Assembly (NCBI GenBank): GCA_937916085.1
Contig: CALGGO010000070.1
Span: forward strand, 1-64,000
Direction of reading: 5' to 3'
Length of the DNA: 64,000 nucleotides
DNA from: an uncultured Prevotellaceae bacterium
GTDB taxonomy: Bacteria > Bacteroidota > Bacteroidia > Bacteroidales > Muribaculaceae
This document shows positions 15,972-25,416 of the stretch, in pieces. The notes beneath the pieces are model-generated. The model was not told where the DNA came from, did not search any database, and worked only from the letters and a program-made list of their open reading frames with translations. The first letter of the stretch is position 1, and the number at the start of each line of letters is the position of its first letter. A program made the translations under genes and the position numbers.

Positions 15972-18218
15972 ATGGAAGAACTACAAATAAATTCGCTGAT
16001 TACCGACCTGGCGTTGATACTGACGCTTGGCGCCGCCGCGACCATTATCTTCAAACTCCTAAAGCAGCCGGTGGTGCTGGGATATATCGTTGCCGGCTTC
16101 ATCGCAAGTCCTCATTTCGCCTATTCCCCGACGGTGGGCAATGAGGCGAATATCGAGTTCTGGGCACAGCTTGGCATTGTGGTGCTGCTGTTCTCGCTGG
16201 GGTTGGAGTTCAGTTTCAAGAAGCTTATCAATGCTGGCGCCTCGGCTATTGTCACCGCGCTGATAATAGTGTGTGGCATGATAGCGACGGGCTTCGTCAT
16301 AGGCAAGTGCATGGGGCTTACCTCGGTCAACAGCATCTTCCTCGGTGCCATGCTGTCGATGTCGTCAACGACTATCATCCTCAAGGCCCTCACCGACCTT
16401 AATTTGCGCCACCGCAAGTTTGTGCCAGGCATCTTTGCCGTGCTCATCGTCGAGGATCTCTTCGCCGTTGTGATGATGGTGATACTCTCGTCAATAGCCA
16501 TCAACAAGACCGTTGAGGGCGGCGAGATGGTGATGAGCATCCTCAAGCTATCGTTCTTCCTTATCATCTGGTTTGTAGTGGGAGTTTTTGTCATTCCTTC
16601 AATTTTTCGCAAGTTCCGCCGTGTGCTTAGCGACGAGATGATGCTTATCATCGCCATGGGATTGTGCTTCCTGATGGCGATTTTCTCGGTGGCAAGCGGC
16701 TTCTCGCTGGCGCTGGGAGCCTTTGTGATGGGGTCTATCCTTGCCGGCACCAGCGAGGCAGAACGCATAGAGCGCATTATCAACCCCGTGAAAGACCTCT
16801 TTGGCGCCGTGTTCTTCATCTCGGTGGGCATGATGGTAGATCCGCAGGTGATAGTGCAGTATGCCGGCATCATCGCCTTGCTCTCGCTGGTGGTGATAGT
16901 GGGAATGATAGTGTTTGGCACCACAGGAATGCTTGCCACCGGTCAGTCGCTCAAGACGGCGATGGAGAGCGGTTTCTGCCTCACCCAGATTGGCGAGTTC
17001 TCGTTTATCATCGCCACGCTGGGCACCACGCTTGGTGTGCTTAACGAGAGCATTTATCCAATTATAGTCACCGTGTCGGTAATCACCACCTTTACCACGC
17101 CATTCTTCATCAAGGCGGCAATTCCAAGCTACAATTTTGTGGAGAGGCATCTGCCCAAGAAGTGGAGCGTGCTGCTTGAAGGCTACAGCAAAACCGTGAA
17201 CAATGATGTGAAACAGAAGTCCCGCAATGTGTGGTCGAGTATCATAAAGCGAAATCTGCTGCGGGTGGTCTTGTATTCGGTAGTGATAATAGCCTTGATA
17301 TTTGTGCTAAGAACCTATCTTATACCCATTGTAAAAAATCTGTTCAGTGGTTTCATGAGTGAGGAATGGGCGTTGATGTTCAGTGTGACGAGCGCTTTGT
17401 TCCTGCTATCGCCATTCTTCTATGCCATAGTCACCCCCAGGCTCTCACGCAAGGAGAAAACGGAGCTTAGCAGCACCAATATGCCAATGCTGGTGGGGCT
17501 GCCGAGGTTTGTGATGTTGATTGCGGGCGGTTTGCTGTCGATGACATTCGTCGCCTCCCTGCTTTATGGCTTCTACACCAGCACCGTGTCGGCAGTAGTG
17601 GCGATTGTCTATCTGTTGGCATTGATCCTTGTTTTCGCACCATTCATGCACAAGCATTTGGATCTTATCGAGAAGCACTTCATGAGCAACGTCAACGAGC
17701 GTGAGAACCGTCGCACCGGCAAGGAGAACAACCTTGTGAGCGATATGCACCTCGCCTACATGACGGTGGGATATAACTGCCCGTTTGTGGGCGAGAGACT
17801 CCGAAACGCCGACTTGCGGCGCAAATATGGTGTGAATATCGTGGCAATTATCCGCAACTCGGTGCGATACCCCATCCCCACTGGTGATATGCGCATCTTC
17901 CCTGGCGACCAGATAGGAGTGATAGGCACCGACGACCAGATTCAGACCCTCTTGCCCTTGCTTGATCCAAAGGCGCAAAATGCCGAAGCCAATGCGTCGG
18001 CCGATGTGGAGTTCACACATTTTGAACTTACTGAGAACTCGACGTTGCTTGGCAAGACGCTAAGCCAAGCGCATCTGCGTGAAGACTACAAATCGCTGCT
18101 GGTTGCCGTGGAACGCGGCGAAGAAAACTTCCTTACTGTGACCCCCGACTTGGAGTTTGCCAAAGGCGATGTGCTCTGGATAGTAGGAGACAAGGAAATG
18201 ATGAAGAAACTGAAATAA
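15972..18218 (+). CDS. CPA2-type cation:proton antiporter (Kef-like) with two TrkA-C domains
   Basis: 748 residues from ATG 15972. About 12 membrane segments form the Na+/H+-exchanger domain (ILTLGAAATIIFKLLKQPVV, GIVVLLFSLGLEFSFKKL, LSMSSTTIILKALTDL), then an extra group of four hydrophobic segments (about 435-590), and two TrkA-C-like ligand domains at about 615-685 (VGERLRNADLRRKYGVNIVA) and 692-748 (LGKTLSQAHLREDYKSLLVA). There is no Rossmann TrkA-N domain, unlike KefB/C. It exchanges K+ or Na+ for protons in the inner membrane, gated by the cytosolic domains. The start at 15972 is preferred to 15942 because the shorter form begins right before the first helix. It is alone on the plus strand. 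Confidence 0.9.
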   Translation: MEELQINSLITDLALILTLGAAATIIFKLLKQPVVLGYIVAGFIASPHFAYSPTVGNEANIEFWAQLGIVVLLFSLGLEFSFKKLINAGASAIVTALIIVCGMIATGFVIGKCMGLTSVNSIFLGAMLSMSSTTIILKALTDLNLRHRKFVPGIFAVLIVEDLFAVVMMVILSSIAINKTVEGGEMVMSILKLSFFLIIWFVVGVFVIPSIFRKFRRVLSDEMMLIIAMGLCFLMAIFSVASGFSLALGAFVMGSILAGTSEAERIERIINPVKDLFGAVFFISVGMMVDPQVIVQYAGIIALLSLVVIVGMIVFGTTGMLATGQSLKTAMESGFCLTQIGEFSFIIATLGTTLGVLNESIYPIIVTVSVITTFTTPFFIKAAIPSYNFVERHLPKKWSVLLEGYSKTVNNDVKQKSRNVWSSIIKRNLLRVVLYSVVIIALIFVLRTYLIPIVKNLFSGFMSEEWALMFSVTSALFLLSPFFYAIVTPRLSRKEKTELSSTNMPMLVGLPRFVMLIAGGLLSMTFVASLLYGFYTSTVSAVVAIVYLLALILVFAPFMHKHLDLIEKHFMSNVNERENRRTGKENNLVSDMHLAYMTVGYNCPFVGERLRNADLRRKYGVNIVAIIRNSVRYPIPTGDMRIFPGDQIGVIGTDDQIQTLLPLLDPKAQNAEANASADVEFTHFELTENSTLLGKTLSQAHLREDYKSLLVAVERGEENFLTVTPDLEFAKGDVLWIVGDKEMMKKLK

Positions 18219-18254
18219 AGCTTACAGTTTACAGTTAAGAGTTTACAGTTTTTT

Positions 18255-18321
18255 CTGGAAGTTCTAGAAGATCTAGAAGTTCTAGATTTTCTAGATTAAC
18301 TAGATATTCTAGATTCTCTAG
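18255..18321. repeat. CTAG array 1, 9-base period
   Basis: CTAG occurs at 18264, 18273, 18282, 18291, 18300, 18309 and 18318, with a variant CTGG at 18255, every one exactly 9 bases apart. The unit is close to TTCTAGANN. It fills the gap between two convergent genes. Confidence 0.95.
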
Positions 18322-18331
18322 AGAAGATTAA

Positions 18332-19039
18332 CTATTTAGGCATATAGTCCTTGTATTTCTCTTCTTCGTCCATCTCACTTGGCATGAAGCGTGAGTCGTC
18401 GTCGGTTGTTTCGGGGCTTGATGAGGATTGCACTTGAGTGGGCGTTTCGACTTCTGGAGTAGCCTGTGCGGTCTGCTCAATGTTATCTTTAGGCTTCTTG
18501 GCGCCTATCTTGTGGAACTCGTCATGAATGGTGTGACTCACCTTGCCTATTTGCTTCTTACTCGACTCGAAGCTCTTGTCGATGCGCTCTTCTATGCGCT
18601 TGTTGAACTCGAAAGGCATGAGCGAGATCAGTGCCGAGATAAAGGCGAGAATCGTCAGTATGGCACTCATGTAAAACCCCGACCGCAAGCCGTCGATAGC
18701 CATTCCCTCGCTCATCTCGGTGTCGGCAACGACTTCGGGATTGTGAGCTAGGGGGAGTCCCTGGAATTTTGTCAGCATATTCACAAAGAAGAAAATCGCC
18801 ATCAAGATGAGCAGGGCGTCGATGATGCCCCACCAGCGGCTGCGCAGGCAGTTAAAGCCAATAGCCAGGAATATAGAAATAAAAGGCGTGAGAGCAAACA
18901 TGGTGTAGCCTTTGATGGTGAGCAGACTCGCCGAGAAATCCAAGCCAGTGATGCTGCCCATGTGAGAAATCTCCATGATAGGAAGAAACACATAGCACAC
19001 CAGCGCAAGCACAAGGAGTATGTTGGTAATAGGTTTCAT
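18332..19039 (-). CDS. Uncharacterised four-helix membrane protein with charged tail
   Basis: 235 residues from ATG 19039. Hydrophobic stretches ILLVLALVCYVFLPIMEI, GYTMFALTPFISIFLAIGF, IIDALLILMAIFFFVNML and MSAILTILAFISALISLM suggest four membrane helices. They are followed by an amphipathic Lys/Glu helix (RIEERIDKSFESSKKQIGKV) and an acidic, Ser/Pro-rich tail ending in KYKDYMPK. I do not recognise a family. The start is chosen for a Met directly before the first helix; the longer frame uses a TTG at 19075. No operon partner on this strand. Confidence 0.65.
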   Translation of the reverse strand: MKPITNILLVLALVCYVFLPIMEISHMGSITGLDFSASLLTIKGYTMFALTPFISIFLAIGFNCLRSRWWGIIDALLILMAIFFFVNMLTKFQGLPLAHNPEVVADTEMSEGMAIDGLRSGFYMSAILTILAFISALISLMPFEFNKRIEERIDKSFESSKKQIGKVSHTIHDEFHKIGAKKPKDNIEQTAQATPEVETPTQVQSSSSPETTDDDSRFMPSEMDEEEKYKDYMPK

Positions 19040-19412
19040 TGCAATTACATTATTAATATTATTCAAGTTTCGCAAGTTGTTAACTTGCTCAAAGTTTAAT
19101 GTTTAGTGTTTAGAGTTTAGAGGACAATAAGTGTGAAATATAGAAAAATTTGAAAAAAATTGCTCTAAACACTAAACTCTAACCTCTAACCTTCAAGTTT
19201 ATAAAGTTTTAGAACTTTAGAAACTTGAGTTATTTATATTATAACTGAAAAAGAAGTGATTTTAGTGTAAAAGGGATGGAAAAAGTTGTGAGTTATCAGT
19301 TGTGAGTTATCAGTTGTGAGTTTTTTCTAGAATTTCTAGAAGCTCTAGATTTTCTAGAATTTCTAGATTTTCTAGGCATCACACAAGAAAATTCTTAAAT
19401 TATGTTAAGAAA
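19040..19412. repeat. Repeat-filled intergenic region
   Basis: No gene is visible. It holds a perfect inverted repeat TTTAGTGTTTAGAG (19102-19115) / CTCTAAACACTAAA (19163-19176), two and a half tandem copies of the 14-base unit GTTGTGAGTTATCA (19285-19320), and CTAG array 2 (19327-19375), described separately. The same short words recur in other gaps of this window. Confidence 0.8.
19327..19375. repeat. CTAG array 2, 9-base period
   Basis: CTAG occurs at 19327, 19336, 19345, 19354, 19363 and 19372, all exactly 9 bases apart. It lies about 40 bases before the -33 box of the ABC transporter operon. Confidence 0.95.
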
Positions 19413-19470
19413 TTTGGAGGTTGGGAGGTTTGTGTTATACCTTTGCAGTGTACTAGTTAAGTAGTACACT
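19413..19470 (+). promoter_or_regulatory. Promoter and YtrA-type operator of the ABC operon
   Basis: TTTG (19413-19416 region) and TACCTTTG (19438-19445) are 21 bases apart. Directly downstream lies a perfect inverted repeat AGTGTACTA (19447-19455) / TAGTACACT (19462-19470) with a six-base spacer. It overlaps the expected transcription start and resembles the AGTGTA...TACACT operator described for Bacillus YtrA, whose family member is the third gene here. Confidence 0.82.
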
Positions 19471-19509
19471 AGTTCGGTAATAAATCAATCATCAAATAAT
19501 ACTACTATT

Positions 19510-20352
19510 ATGTTTTCACTCAACAATTTAAGTTTTAGTTACAAGAAGCGCGGTGGAGAATTGTTCCACGACCTGTCGCTTGAATTGACCGCTGGCAACG
19601 TCTATGGCCTGTTAGGGAAAAATGGTGCCGGCAAATCTACCCTCATTAATTTAATGTGTGGCTTGCTCACTCCCAAGAGCGGCGAGGTGACACTCGACAG
19701 CGTGAACGTGCGTGAGCGCCTCCCAAAGACAATAAGCGACATCTACCTGATTCCTGAGGAGTTTGACCTGCCGCACCTCACCCTGAAACAGTATGTGAGC
19801 ATCAACTCTCCGTTCTATCCCAATTTCTCGATTGCCGACCTGCAGCGCTATCTAGACATCTTTGAGATGGGCGGTAACATGGATGTGAAGCTTCACTCGC
19901 TCTCGATGGGCCAGAAGAAGAAAGTGTTCCTGGCTTTCGCCTTCGCCACCAACACCCGTGTGCTCATTATGGACGAGCCTACCAACGGCCTCGACATCCC
20001 CAGCAAGAGCCAGTTCCGAAAACTCGTCGCTACTGGTATGACCGACGACAAGATGATGCTTATCTCCACCCATCAGGTGCGTGACATCAGCGAAATCCTC
20101 GACCACGTGACCATCCTCGACCAGAGCAAGGTGCTGCTCAACGCTCCCATTGCCGACGTGATGAGCCGCCTGGCATTCCGACCCATGCAAGAAGGCGACC
20201 AGCCGCTCTTTGTGCAGCCTAGTGTAATGGGTTCGCTTGTGGTAGTGCCCGCCCGGCCCGATGAAGAGACTGCCGTTGACTTAGAGATGCTCTTCAACGC
20301 CACCCTTCAGAACCCCGATGCTATCAATCAATTGTTTAACGCCTCAAAATGA
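19510..20352 (+). CDS. ABC transporter ATP-binding protein
   Basis: 280 residues. Walker A GLLGKNGAGKSTLINLMCGL, Q-loop region IYLIPEEFDLP, signature LHSLSMGQKKKVFLAFAFAT, Walker B RVLIMDEPTNGLD and the switch His (MLISTHQVRD) are all intact. After about residue 215 comes a ~65-residue regulatory tail. It forms the motor of an export-type ABC transporter with the membrane protein encoded next, whose start overlaps its stop (ATGA at 20349-20352), so the two are translationally coupled. This is the YtrB-like arrangement, in which a GntR/YtrA repressor controls an ABC exporter, often in response to cell-envelope stress. Confidence 0.93.
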   Translation: MFSLNNLSFSYKKRGGELFHDLSLELTAGNVYGLLGKNGAGKSTLINLMCGLLTPKSGEVTLDSVNVRERLPKTISDIYLIPEEFDLPHLTLKQYVSINSPFYPNFSIADLQRYLDIFEMGGNMDVKLHSLSMGQKKKVFLAFAFATNTRVLIMDEPTNGLDIPSKSQFRKLVATGMTDDKMMLISTHQVRDISEILDHVTILDQSKVLLNAPIADVMSRLAFRPMQEGDQPLFVQPSVMGSLVVVPARPDEETAVDLEMLFNATLQNPDAINQLFNASK

Positions 20353-21212
20353 ATAAAACTATGAATACCGTCAGTCAAACATTCAACTGGAGCCGATTCG
20401 TTGCAGCTCTTCGTAAGGAAGTGACAGAAAAAGAACGCACCATTCTGTTTGCCACATTAGGCATCTATATCTTCTTGAGTATGATAATGATTTTAGGCAA
20501 CCTTGTGACTCCATCATCTTATATGGAAATGCAGCTTCAAAATTATTTCCCACAGAAGGTCGTTCTCACCATCATGTCATTTGTGTGCATCGTCATATCA
20601 TCGATGGCATTCTGGAATTTAAAGACTAAGACAAAGCGCATAAGTTTTTTCACATCGCCATCTTCCACCCTTGAGAAGTTTCTTGTGAAGATTCTAATCT
20701 ATGTGGTAGGGACATTTGTAGTGTTTTTTGTCTGCACTCAACTTGCCGACTTGACGCGCTTCGCCATTCTGAAGCTCTTTGAGAACGAGAATTTAGCCGT
20801 CCCCAGTCCCATAAACTTCGCCACAATGTTCAGTAACAATGCTTCATCATCCTTTTTTAGCGGAAAATCACTTTCTCATCTCATGGGGTTGGCAATGTTT
20901 TTAAGCCTCTTAGGTAATGTCGCTATCTTCTTTATGGGTAGCGTGTTGTGGCCTCGTCTGTCGTTGCTCAAGACACTTGCTGCTTCCTATGCGATAGAGT
21001 TGATGTTGTTTATAATAACATTATTCATAGTGATAATGAATTTCTCTTTCGACATGAAACGTGTGGGCGAATGGTTTGTTGAATCATTAATGGATGATAA
21101 ACTCACTATTTTTAGCATTATCACTTCAGGCATTCTGATAATGTTTGGTTTTGGCGCAGCATGGTACCTGTTTAAGCGCAAGGATGTTGTTTCATTAAAA
21201 TGGTGGAAATAA
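20349..21212 (+). CDS. ABC transporter membrane protein
   Basis: 287 residues with about six membrane helices (TILFATLGIYIFLSMIMILG, VVLTIMSFVCIVISSMAFW, KILIYVVGTFVVFFVCTQL, LMGLAMFLSLLGNVAIFFMG, AIELMLFIITLFIVIMNFSF, IITSGILIMFGFGAAWYLF). A cytosolic N-terminal stretch (RFVAALRKEVTEKERT) leads in. It is the permease partner of the ATPase with which it overlaps by four bases. Substrate unknown. Three bases separate it from the regulator gene. Confidence 0.85.
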   Translation: MNKTMNTVSQTFNWSRFVAALRKEVTEKERTILFATLGIYIFLSMIMILGNLVTPSSYMEMQLQNYFPQKVVLTIMSFVCIVISSMAFWNLKTKTKRISFFTSPSSTLEKFLVKILIYVVGTFVVFFVCTQLADLTRFAILKLFENENLAVPSPINFATMFSNNASSSFFSGKSLSHLMGLAMFLSLLGNVAIFFMGSVLWPRLSLLKTLAASYAIELMLFIITLFIVIMNFSFDMKRVGEWFVESLMDDKLTIFSIITSGILIMFGFGAAWYLFKRKDVVSLKWWK

Positions 21213-21215
21213 GCT

Positions 21216-21578
21216 ATGAATTTCAAGGATAATAAAGCGATATATCTGCAAATCGCCGACCGCATTGGCGACCTGATTCTCTCGGGGGCTTTCCCCCCGG
21301 AGAGCAAGGTGCCAAGCGTGAGGGAGTTGGCGGCAGAGATTGAGGTCAACGCCAATACCGTGGCGCGCACCTACGAGTACCTGCAACAGAGTGGCGTGAT
21401 CTACACCAAGCGCGGGCTGGGCTACTTCGTAAGTCCCGACGCTAAAGAAAAAATCATCGCCACGCGCCGTGAGCAGCTCATGAAAGGCGAGATGGATTAT
21501 TTCCTGGGACAGCTTAAGGCTGTGGGCATTACACCCAATGAGCTTCAGGAGATGTATCAAGACTATCTCTCCAAATAA
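21216..21578 (+). CDS. GntR-family repressor, YtrA subfamily
   Basis: 120 residues: an N-terminal winged helix (YLQIADRIGDLILSGAFPPE, VPSVRELAAEIEVNANTVAR, GVIYTKRGLGYFVS) followed by a short helical dimerisation tail of about 45 residues instead of a large ligand domain. This size and shape define the YtrA subgroup. It is last in the ABC operon and very likely binds the inverted repeat at 19447-19470 to repress its own operon. In many organisms the regulator comes first, so its last position is less usual. Confidence 0.92.
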   Translation: MNFKDNKAIYLQIADRIGDLILSGAFPPESKVPSVRELAAEIEVNANTVARTYEYLQQSGVIYTKRGLGYFVSPDAKEKIIATRREQLMKGEMDYFLGQLKAVGITPNELQEMYQDYLSK

Positions 21579-21667
21579 CGTTTGTTAAGAAATTTTCAGA
21601 AAAATCAGTGAAGCAAATTGCAATGCTATTGCGTCTAAAGGATAAATAACTTAGAAAAAAAGAGAAA

Positions 21668-24124
21668 ATGAAAAAACTTGTAATTTTATTGATGTCTATT
21701 CTTTTCGCCCTTGCTGCTGTGGCGCAGCCCATGAGCGTGCAGTGTCAAGTTAATGACAGCGAGGGCGAGGGAATACCGTTTGCCACAATCTACATTTATA
21801 ACAGCAACGATACCGCCACGGTGGTGTCGAGCGACGTGAGTGACGCCTTTGGCGTGGTGAATCACAAAATCTCCAAGCCAGGCTCTTATCTCATTAAGAT
21901 TTGCTTCGTGGGCATGGCCGATGCGACTCGCACCTTTGAGGTGAGCTCTAAGGCACCAGTCGCCGATTTGGGAACTGTGGTCCTCTCCACTTCATCAACC
22001 ATGCTCAAAGAGGTGGTGGTGAGCACGCAGCGCCAGCTCGTGAAGACTGAGATCGACCGCCTCGCCTACGACGTGCAGGCCGATGCCGACAGCAAGACCA
22101 ACACCGTGCTCGATATGCTCAAGAAGGTGCCTATGGTCACCGTCGATGGTCAGGACGAGATAAAGGTGAAAGGCTCGTCGTCGTTCAAGGTTTACCGTAA
22201 CGGTCACCCCGACCCCAGCCTCAGCGGTCAGAACATGAAAGAGATTCTCAAAGCCATCCCTGCCAGCATGATTAAGAAGATAGAGGTGATTACCGACCCA
22301 GGAGCGAAATATGACGCCGAGGGCACCAGTGCCATCCTCAACATCGTGATGCTGGACAACAGCCAGATGAACGGCGTGACAGGCACGCTGGGAGTGGGCG
22401 TGGACAACACTGGAAGTATGAACGGAAATGCCAATATCACCTCTCAGGTGGGCAAGGTGGTGACATCGCTCAACTACGGCTACCATGGGCAGAACCGCCA
22501 CCGCAGCCACAACATCATGGAGAGCGAGCACACCTACGCCGAATCGGGCAACATATTACACACCGACAACGACTCGCGCGCCAAGGTCAACGTTCACTAC
22601 GGCGACTTGAGCGCCAGCTGGGAGCCCGACACCTTGAACCTCGTGTCGCTCTCGTTTGGAGGTTTTTATTACGACTACCGTGGTGACGGCGTGAACCATG
22701 CCCGCATGACCGACCGTGACGGCAATATCTTGTATAAATACACCACCATTGGTCATGCTCCCAAGGGCGACTTCTATGACTTGCACGGACGCCTCGACTA
22801 TCAGCACAAGACCCGCCGTCCCAATGAGGCTATCACCTTGAGCTACATGCTCTCGACCAACCACAACGGCAGCAAGACAATCTCCTCCTTCAGCGATATG
22901 ATCAACTGCCCCTTCCCTTACACTGGTCAAACCAACGACACCAAGGAGAATTTTGTGGAACACACCTTCCAGTTTGACTGGACAAGGCCTTTTGCCAAGT
23001 ATCATAAGTTTGAGACCGGCTTGAAATATATCAACCGCTTGAACAAGAGCGAGGCGGCTTATGAGTTTGCGGGAATGCCCGAAATGGACAACATCACCCT
23101 GTTCAACCACCGCACTCATGTGGCGGCAGCCTATGTGAGCCACACCTTCAGCAAGGGAAACTGGACTACCCGCGAGGGACTGCGCTATGAGTACAGCCGT
23201 CTCAACGCCGAGTTCCCCGACGGCAAGCAGGCCAACTACCACCGCAACCTCAGCGACTGGGTGCCCGACCTGAGCATTGAATATAAGTTTGACTGGGCTC
23301 ACAGCCTCAAGCTCAACTACAGCACCAGCATCCAGCGCCCGGGTATCAGCTATCTGAATCCTGCCATTGAGGAGAATCCCACCTCACGCTCCTTTGGTAA
23401 TCCCAACCTGAGCAGCTCGCGCAACCACAGCATAGCATTGACTTATATGCAGATTGGCGCTAAGCTCACCTTCAGCCTCAGTCCAAACATCTCGTTTAGC
23501 ACCAATCAGATTACTGGCGTGCAATACACCGAAGGCGACATCTTCGTCTCGACCTACGCCAACACTCTTAAAACCCGCAGCATAGGACTCAACGGCTTCT
23601 TGCAGTGGACGATAAGTCCCAAAACCAGCTTTGTGTTCAACGGACAAGTGTCGCACAACCGATTCAAGAGCGACGACCTGAACCTCGAGAACAAGCGGTG
23701 GAGCTCGTTCTGCTACGGTCAGCTCAACCAACAGCTGCCCTGGAAACTGCGACTCAGCGTGAGCGCGGGACAGTGGAGCGGTGGCATCAACGGACTCTAT
23801 GGCTATAGCACCGGTAATTGGTTCTATAACCTCGCTCTGCAACGCTCGTTCCTCAAGGAGGACCGCTTGACAGTGCGCCTGAGCGCCGACCGTTTCTTCC
23901 ACGGCAAGTTCGCCGCGATGAAGAGCTACACCACTCAAGGCGACTACACCGGCTGGGACAAGACCAGCTTCATGATGCGAGGCTTCAGGATTAGTGTCAG
24001 CTACCGCTTCGGCTCGCTCAAGGCGCGCGTGAAGACCACCGACAAGACCATCGAGAACAACGACCTCGTGGGCGGCAGCCAGCAAGGCGGCACTCAACAA
24101 GGCGGCCAGCAAATGGGAAATTAA
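21668..24124 (+). CDS. TonB-dependent-receptor-type outer-membrane beta-barrel protein
   Basis: 818 residues. Signal peptide MKKLVILLMSILFALAAVAQ, carboxypeptidase-regulatory-like domain (about 24-110: CQVNDSEGEGIPFATIYIYN), plug-like part (VVVSTQRQLVKTEIDRLAYD, MLKKVPMVTVDGQDEIKVKG, IEVITDPGAKYDAEGTSAIL) and barrel to the C-terminus. The tail ends in an unusual Gly/Gln repeat (GGSQQGGTQQGGQQMGN). Same OMP_b-brl_3 type as 2613-4991 but clearly diverged. It begins 89 bases after the YtrA gene on the same strand; whether it belongs to that operon is open. No SusD partner is present. Confidence 0.88.
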   Translation: MKKLVILLMSILFALAAVAQPMSVQCQVNDSEGEGIPFATIYIYNSNDTATVVSSDVSDAFGVVNHKISKPGSYLIKICFVGMADATRTFEVSSKAPVADLGTVVLSTSSTMLKEVVVSTQRQLVKTEIDRLAYDVQADADSKTNTVLDMLKKVPMVTVDGQDEIKVKGSSSFKVYRNGHPDPSLSGQNMKEILKAIPASMIKKIEVITDPGAKYDAEGTSAILNIVMLDNSQMNGVTGTLGVGVDNTGSMNGNANITSQVGKVVTSLNYGYHGQNRHRSHNIMESEHTYAESGNILHTDNDSRAKVNVHYGDLSASWEPDTLNLVSLSFGGFYYDYRGDGVNHARMTDRDGNILYKYTTIGHAPKGDFYDLHGRLDYQHKTRRPNEAITLSYMLSTNHNGSKTISSFSDMINCPFPYTGQTNDTKENFVEHTFQFDWTRPFAKYHKFETGLKYINRLNKSEAAYEFAGMPEMDNITLFNHRTHVAAAYVSHTFSKGNWTTREGLRYEYSRLNAEFPDGKQANYHRNLSDWVPDLSIEYKFDWAHSLKLNYSTSIQRPGISYLNPAIEENPTSRSFGNPNLSSSRNHSIALTYMQIGAKLTFSLSPNISFSTNQITGVQYTEGDIFVSTYANTLKTRSIGLNGFLQWTISPKTSFVFNGQVSHNRFKSDDLNLENKRWSSFCYGQLNQQLPWKLRLSVSAGQWSGGINGLYGYSTGNWFYNLALQRSFLKEDRLTVRLSADRFFHGKFAAMKSYTTQGDYTGWDKTSFMMRGFRISVSYRFGSLKARVKTTDKTIENNDLVGGSQQGGTQQGGQQMGN

Positions 24125-24180
24125 TTAATGCATAATGCACAATGCATAATGCACAATTCGCAACGCATAATTCACAACGC
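24125..24180. repeat. AT-rich word repeat after the receptor gene
   Basis: Short words ATGCATAATGCACA and variants (AATTCGCAACGCATA) are repeated in tandem. A longer array of the same words occurs at 25412-25490, after the GSCFA gene. Confidence 0.8.
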
Positions 24181-24226
24181 ATCAATTAGAAAAAAGACTC
24201 ATTCATACGGTAATAATTGTTTTTTT

Positions 24227-24263
24227 AGCGACATGGCACATCAATAAACCGCGCCATGTCGCT
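24227..24263 (+). terminator. Hairpin terminator
   Basis: Perfect 11-base arms AGCGACATGGC (24227-24237) and GCCATGTCGCT (24253-24263) are followed by GAGTTTTTTG, a good intrinsic terminator for the receptor gene. The remaining bases to 24413 contain a small GCGCCGC hairpin and nothing else that I recognise. Confidence 0.75.
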
Positions 24264-24413
24264 GAGTTTTTTGTGCAGGTTGTTACACTTTTCGGGGCGA
24301 GTTTTTGAAGGTTCGTAGGGGTTGTTGCTGTATTGCGCCGCAAGCGCGGCGTTCACAAAGACTAAAGAAATAGCCCATTTTTCTGCTCTTGCCATGAATG
24401 ATGAAAAGAAAAT

Positions 24414-24444
24414 TTTGTTTTTTCTGTATGTTTCACTATATTTG
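24414..24444 (+). promoter_or_regulatory. Promoter of the GSCFA gene
   Basis: TTTG (24414-24417) and TATATTTG (24437-24444) with a 19-base spacer, 22 bases before ATG 24466. Confidence 0.75.
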
Positions 24445-24465
24445 CAATCTTAAAGTTTTTGAGAT

Positions 24466-25416
24466 ATGGAATTCCGAACTATGATACACCCTCGTGAGTA
24501 TGGGCATTTCATGCGTCACAGCGACAAGATGCTGCTCATGGGGTCGTGCTTCAGCGACAACATAGGCGCAAAGCTTCACGATGCGATGATTGACGTGATG
24601 GTGAACCCTTTTGGCACTATCTTCAATCCGCTGAGCATAGCCGCTGGCGTTGACAAGATTATCGACAACGCCACGATAGCCGGTGCTGAGCTGTTTATGA
24701 GCGGTGGCGTGTGGAACAGCTATGACTTTCACTCGCGATTCTCGATGGCGAGCAAGGACGCCGCCTTGCAGCGCATGAACGCCAGTATCAGTGAGGCTCA
24801 CGAGCATCTCAAGGAGTGCAACACGCTGATTCTCACGTTGGGCACCGCTGTGGTGTATCGTCGGCGCGACACAGGTGAGGTGGTGACCAACTGCCACAAA
24901 GTGCCGCAGCAGGAGTTCACGCGCCGCTTGGCGAGCGTGGAGGAGATTACTGAGGCATTGACACGTGCTGTGCAGCGGCTTCATGAGTTTAACGCGTCGC
25001 TGAGGATTTTGTTTACCGTGAGTCCCATACGCCATATCGCCGACGGACTGGAGATGAACTCGCTGAGCAAGGCAGTGCTCAGGGTTGCCATCAACAATGT
25101 GGTGCGTCAGTTTAAGGACTTTGTGCAGTATTTCCCTGCCTTTGAGATTGTGATGGATGACCTGCGTGACTACCGGTTCTACTCTGCCGACATGGTGCAT
25201 CCCAGCGACACGGCGATAGAGTACATCTGGCAGACGTTCCAGGCGACCTATTTTGACGACCGTTCCACTCAGGCGATAGCCCGCTGCGAGCGCGTGAGCA
25301 AGCGCCTCAAGCACCGCCCCATGAGCAACAACCCCGACGTGGTGGCACGCTTCAATGCCGACACCCAGGCAGTAATCGCCAATCTAAAGAAAGAATACCC
25401 TTATATTAATGCATAA
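24466..25416 (+). CDS. GSCFA domain-containing protein
   Basis: 316 residues. The family signature is seen at KMLLMGSCFSDNIGAKLHDA near the N-terminus, with VNPFGTIFNPLSI and the later ADMVHPSDTAIEYIWQTF. GSCFA proteins belong to the SGNH/GDSL-hydrolase superfamily; the Ser of GSCFS and the DxxH-like DMVH are in the right places for an esterase, but the natural substrate is not established. Together with murF-alr, which follows on the same strand after a repeat-rich gap of 160 bases, it forms an arrangement that I recall from other Bacteroidales genomes. Confidence 0.88.
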   Translation: MEFRTMIHPREYGHFMRHSDKMLLMGSCFSDNIGAKLHDAMIDVMVNPFGTIFNPLSIAAGVDKIIDNATIAGAELFMSGGVWNSYDFHSRFSMASKDAALQRMNASISEAHEHLKECNTLILTLGTAVVYRRRDTGEVVTNCHKVPQQEFTRRLASVEEITEALTRAVQRLHEFNASLRILFTVSPIRHIADGLEMNSLSKAVLRVAINNVVRQFKDFVQYFPAFEIVMDDLRDYRFYSADMVHPSDTAIEYIWQTFQATYFDDRSTQAIARCERVSKRLKHRPMSNNPDVVARFNADTQAVIANLKKEYPYINA

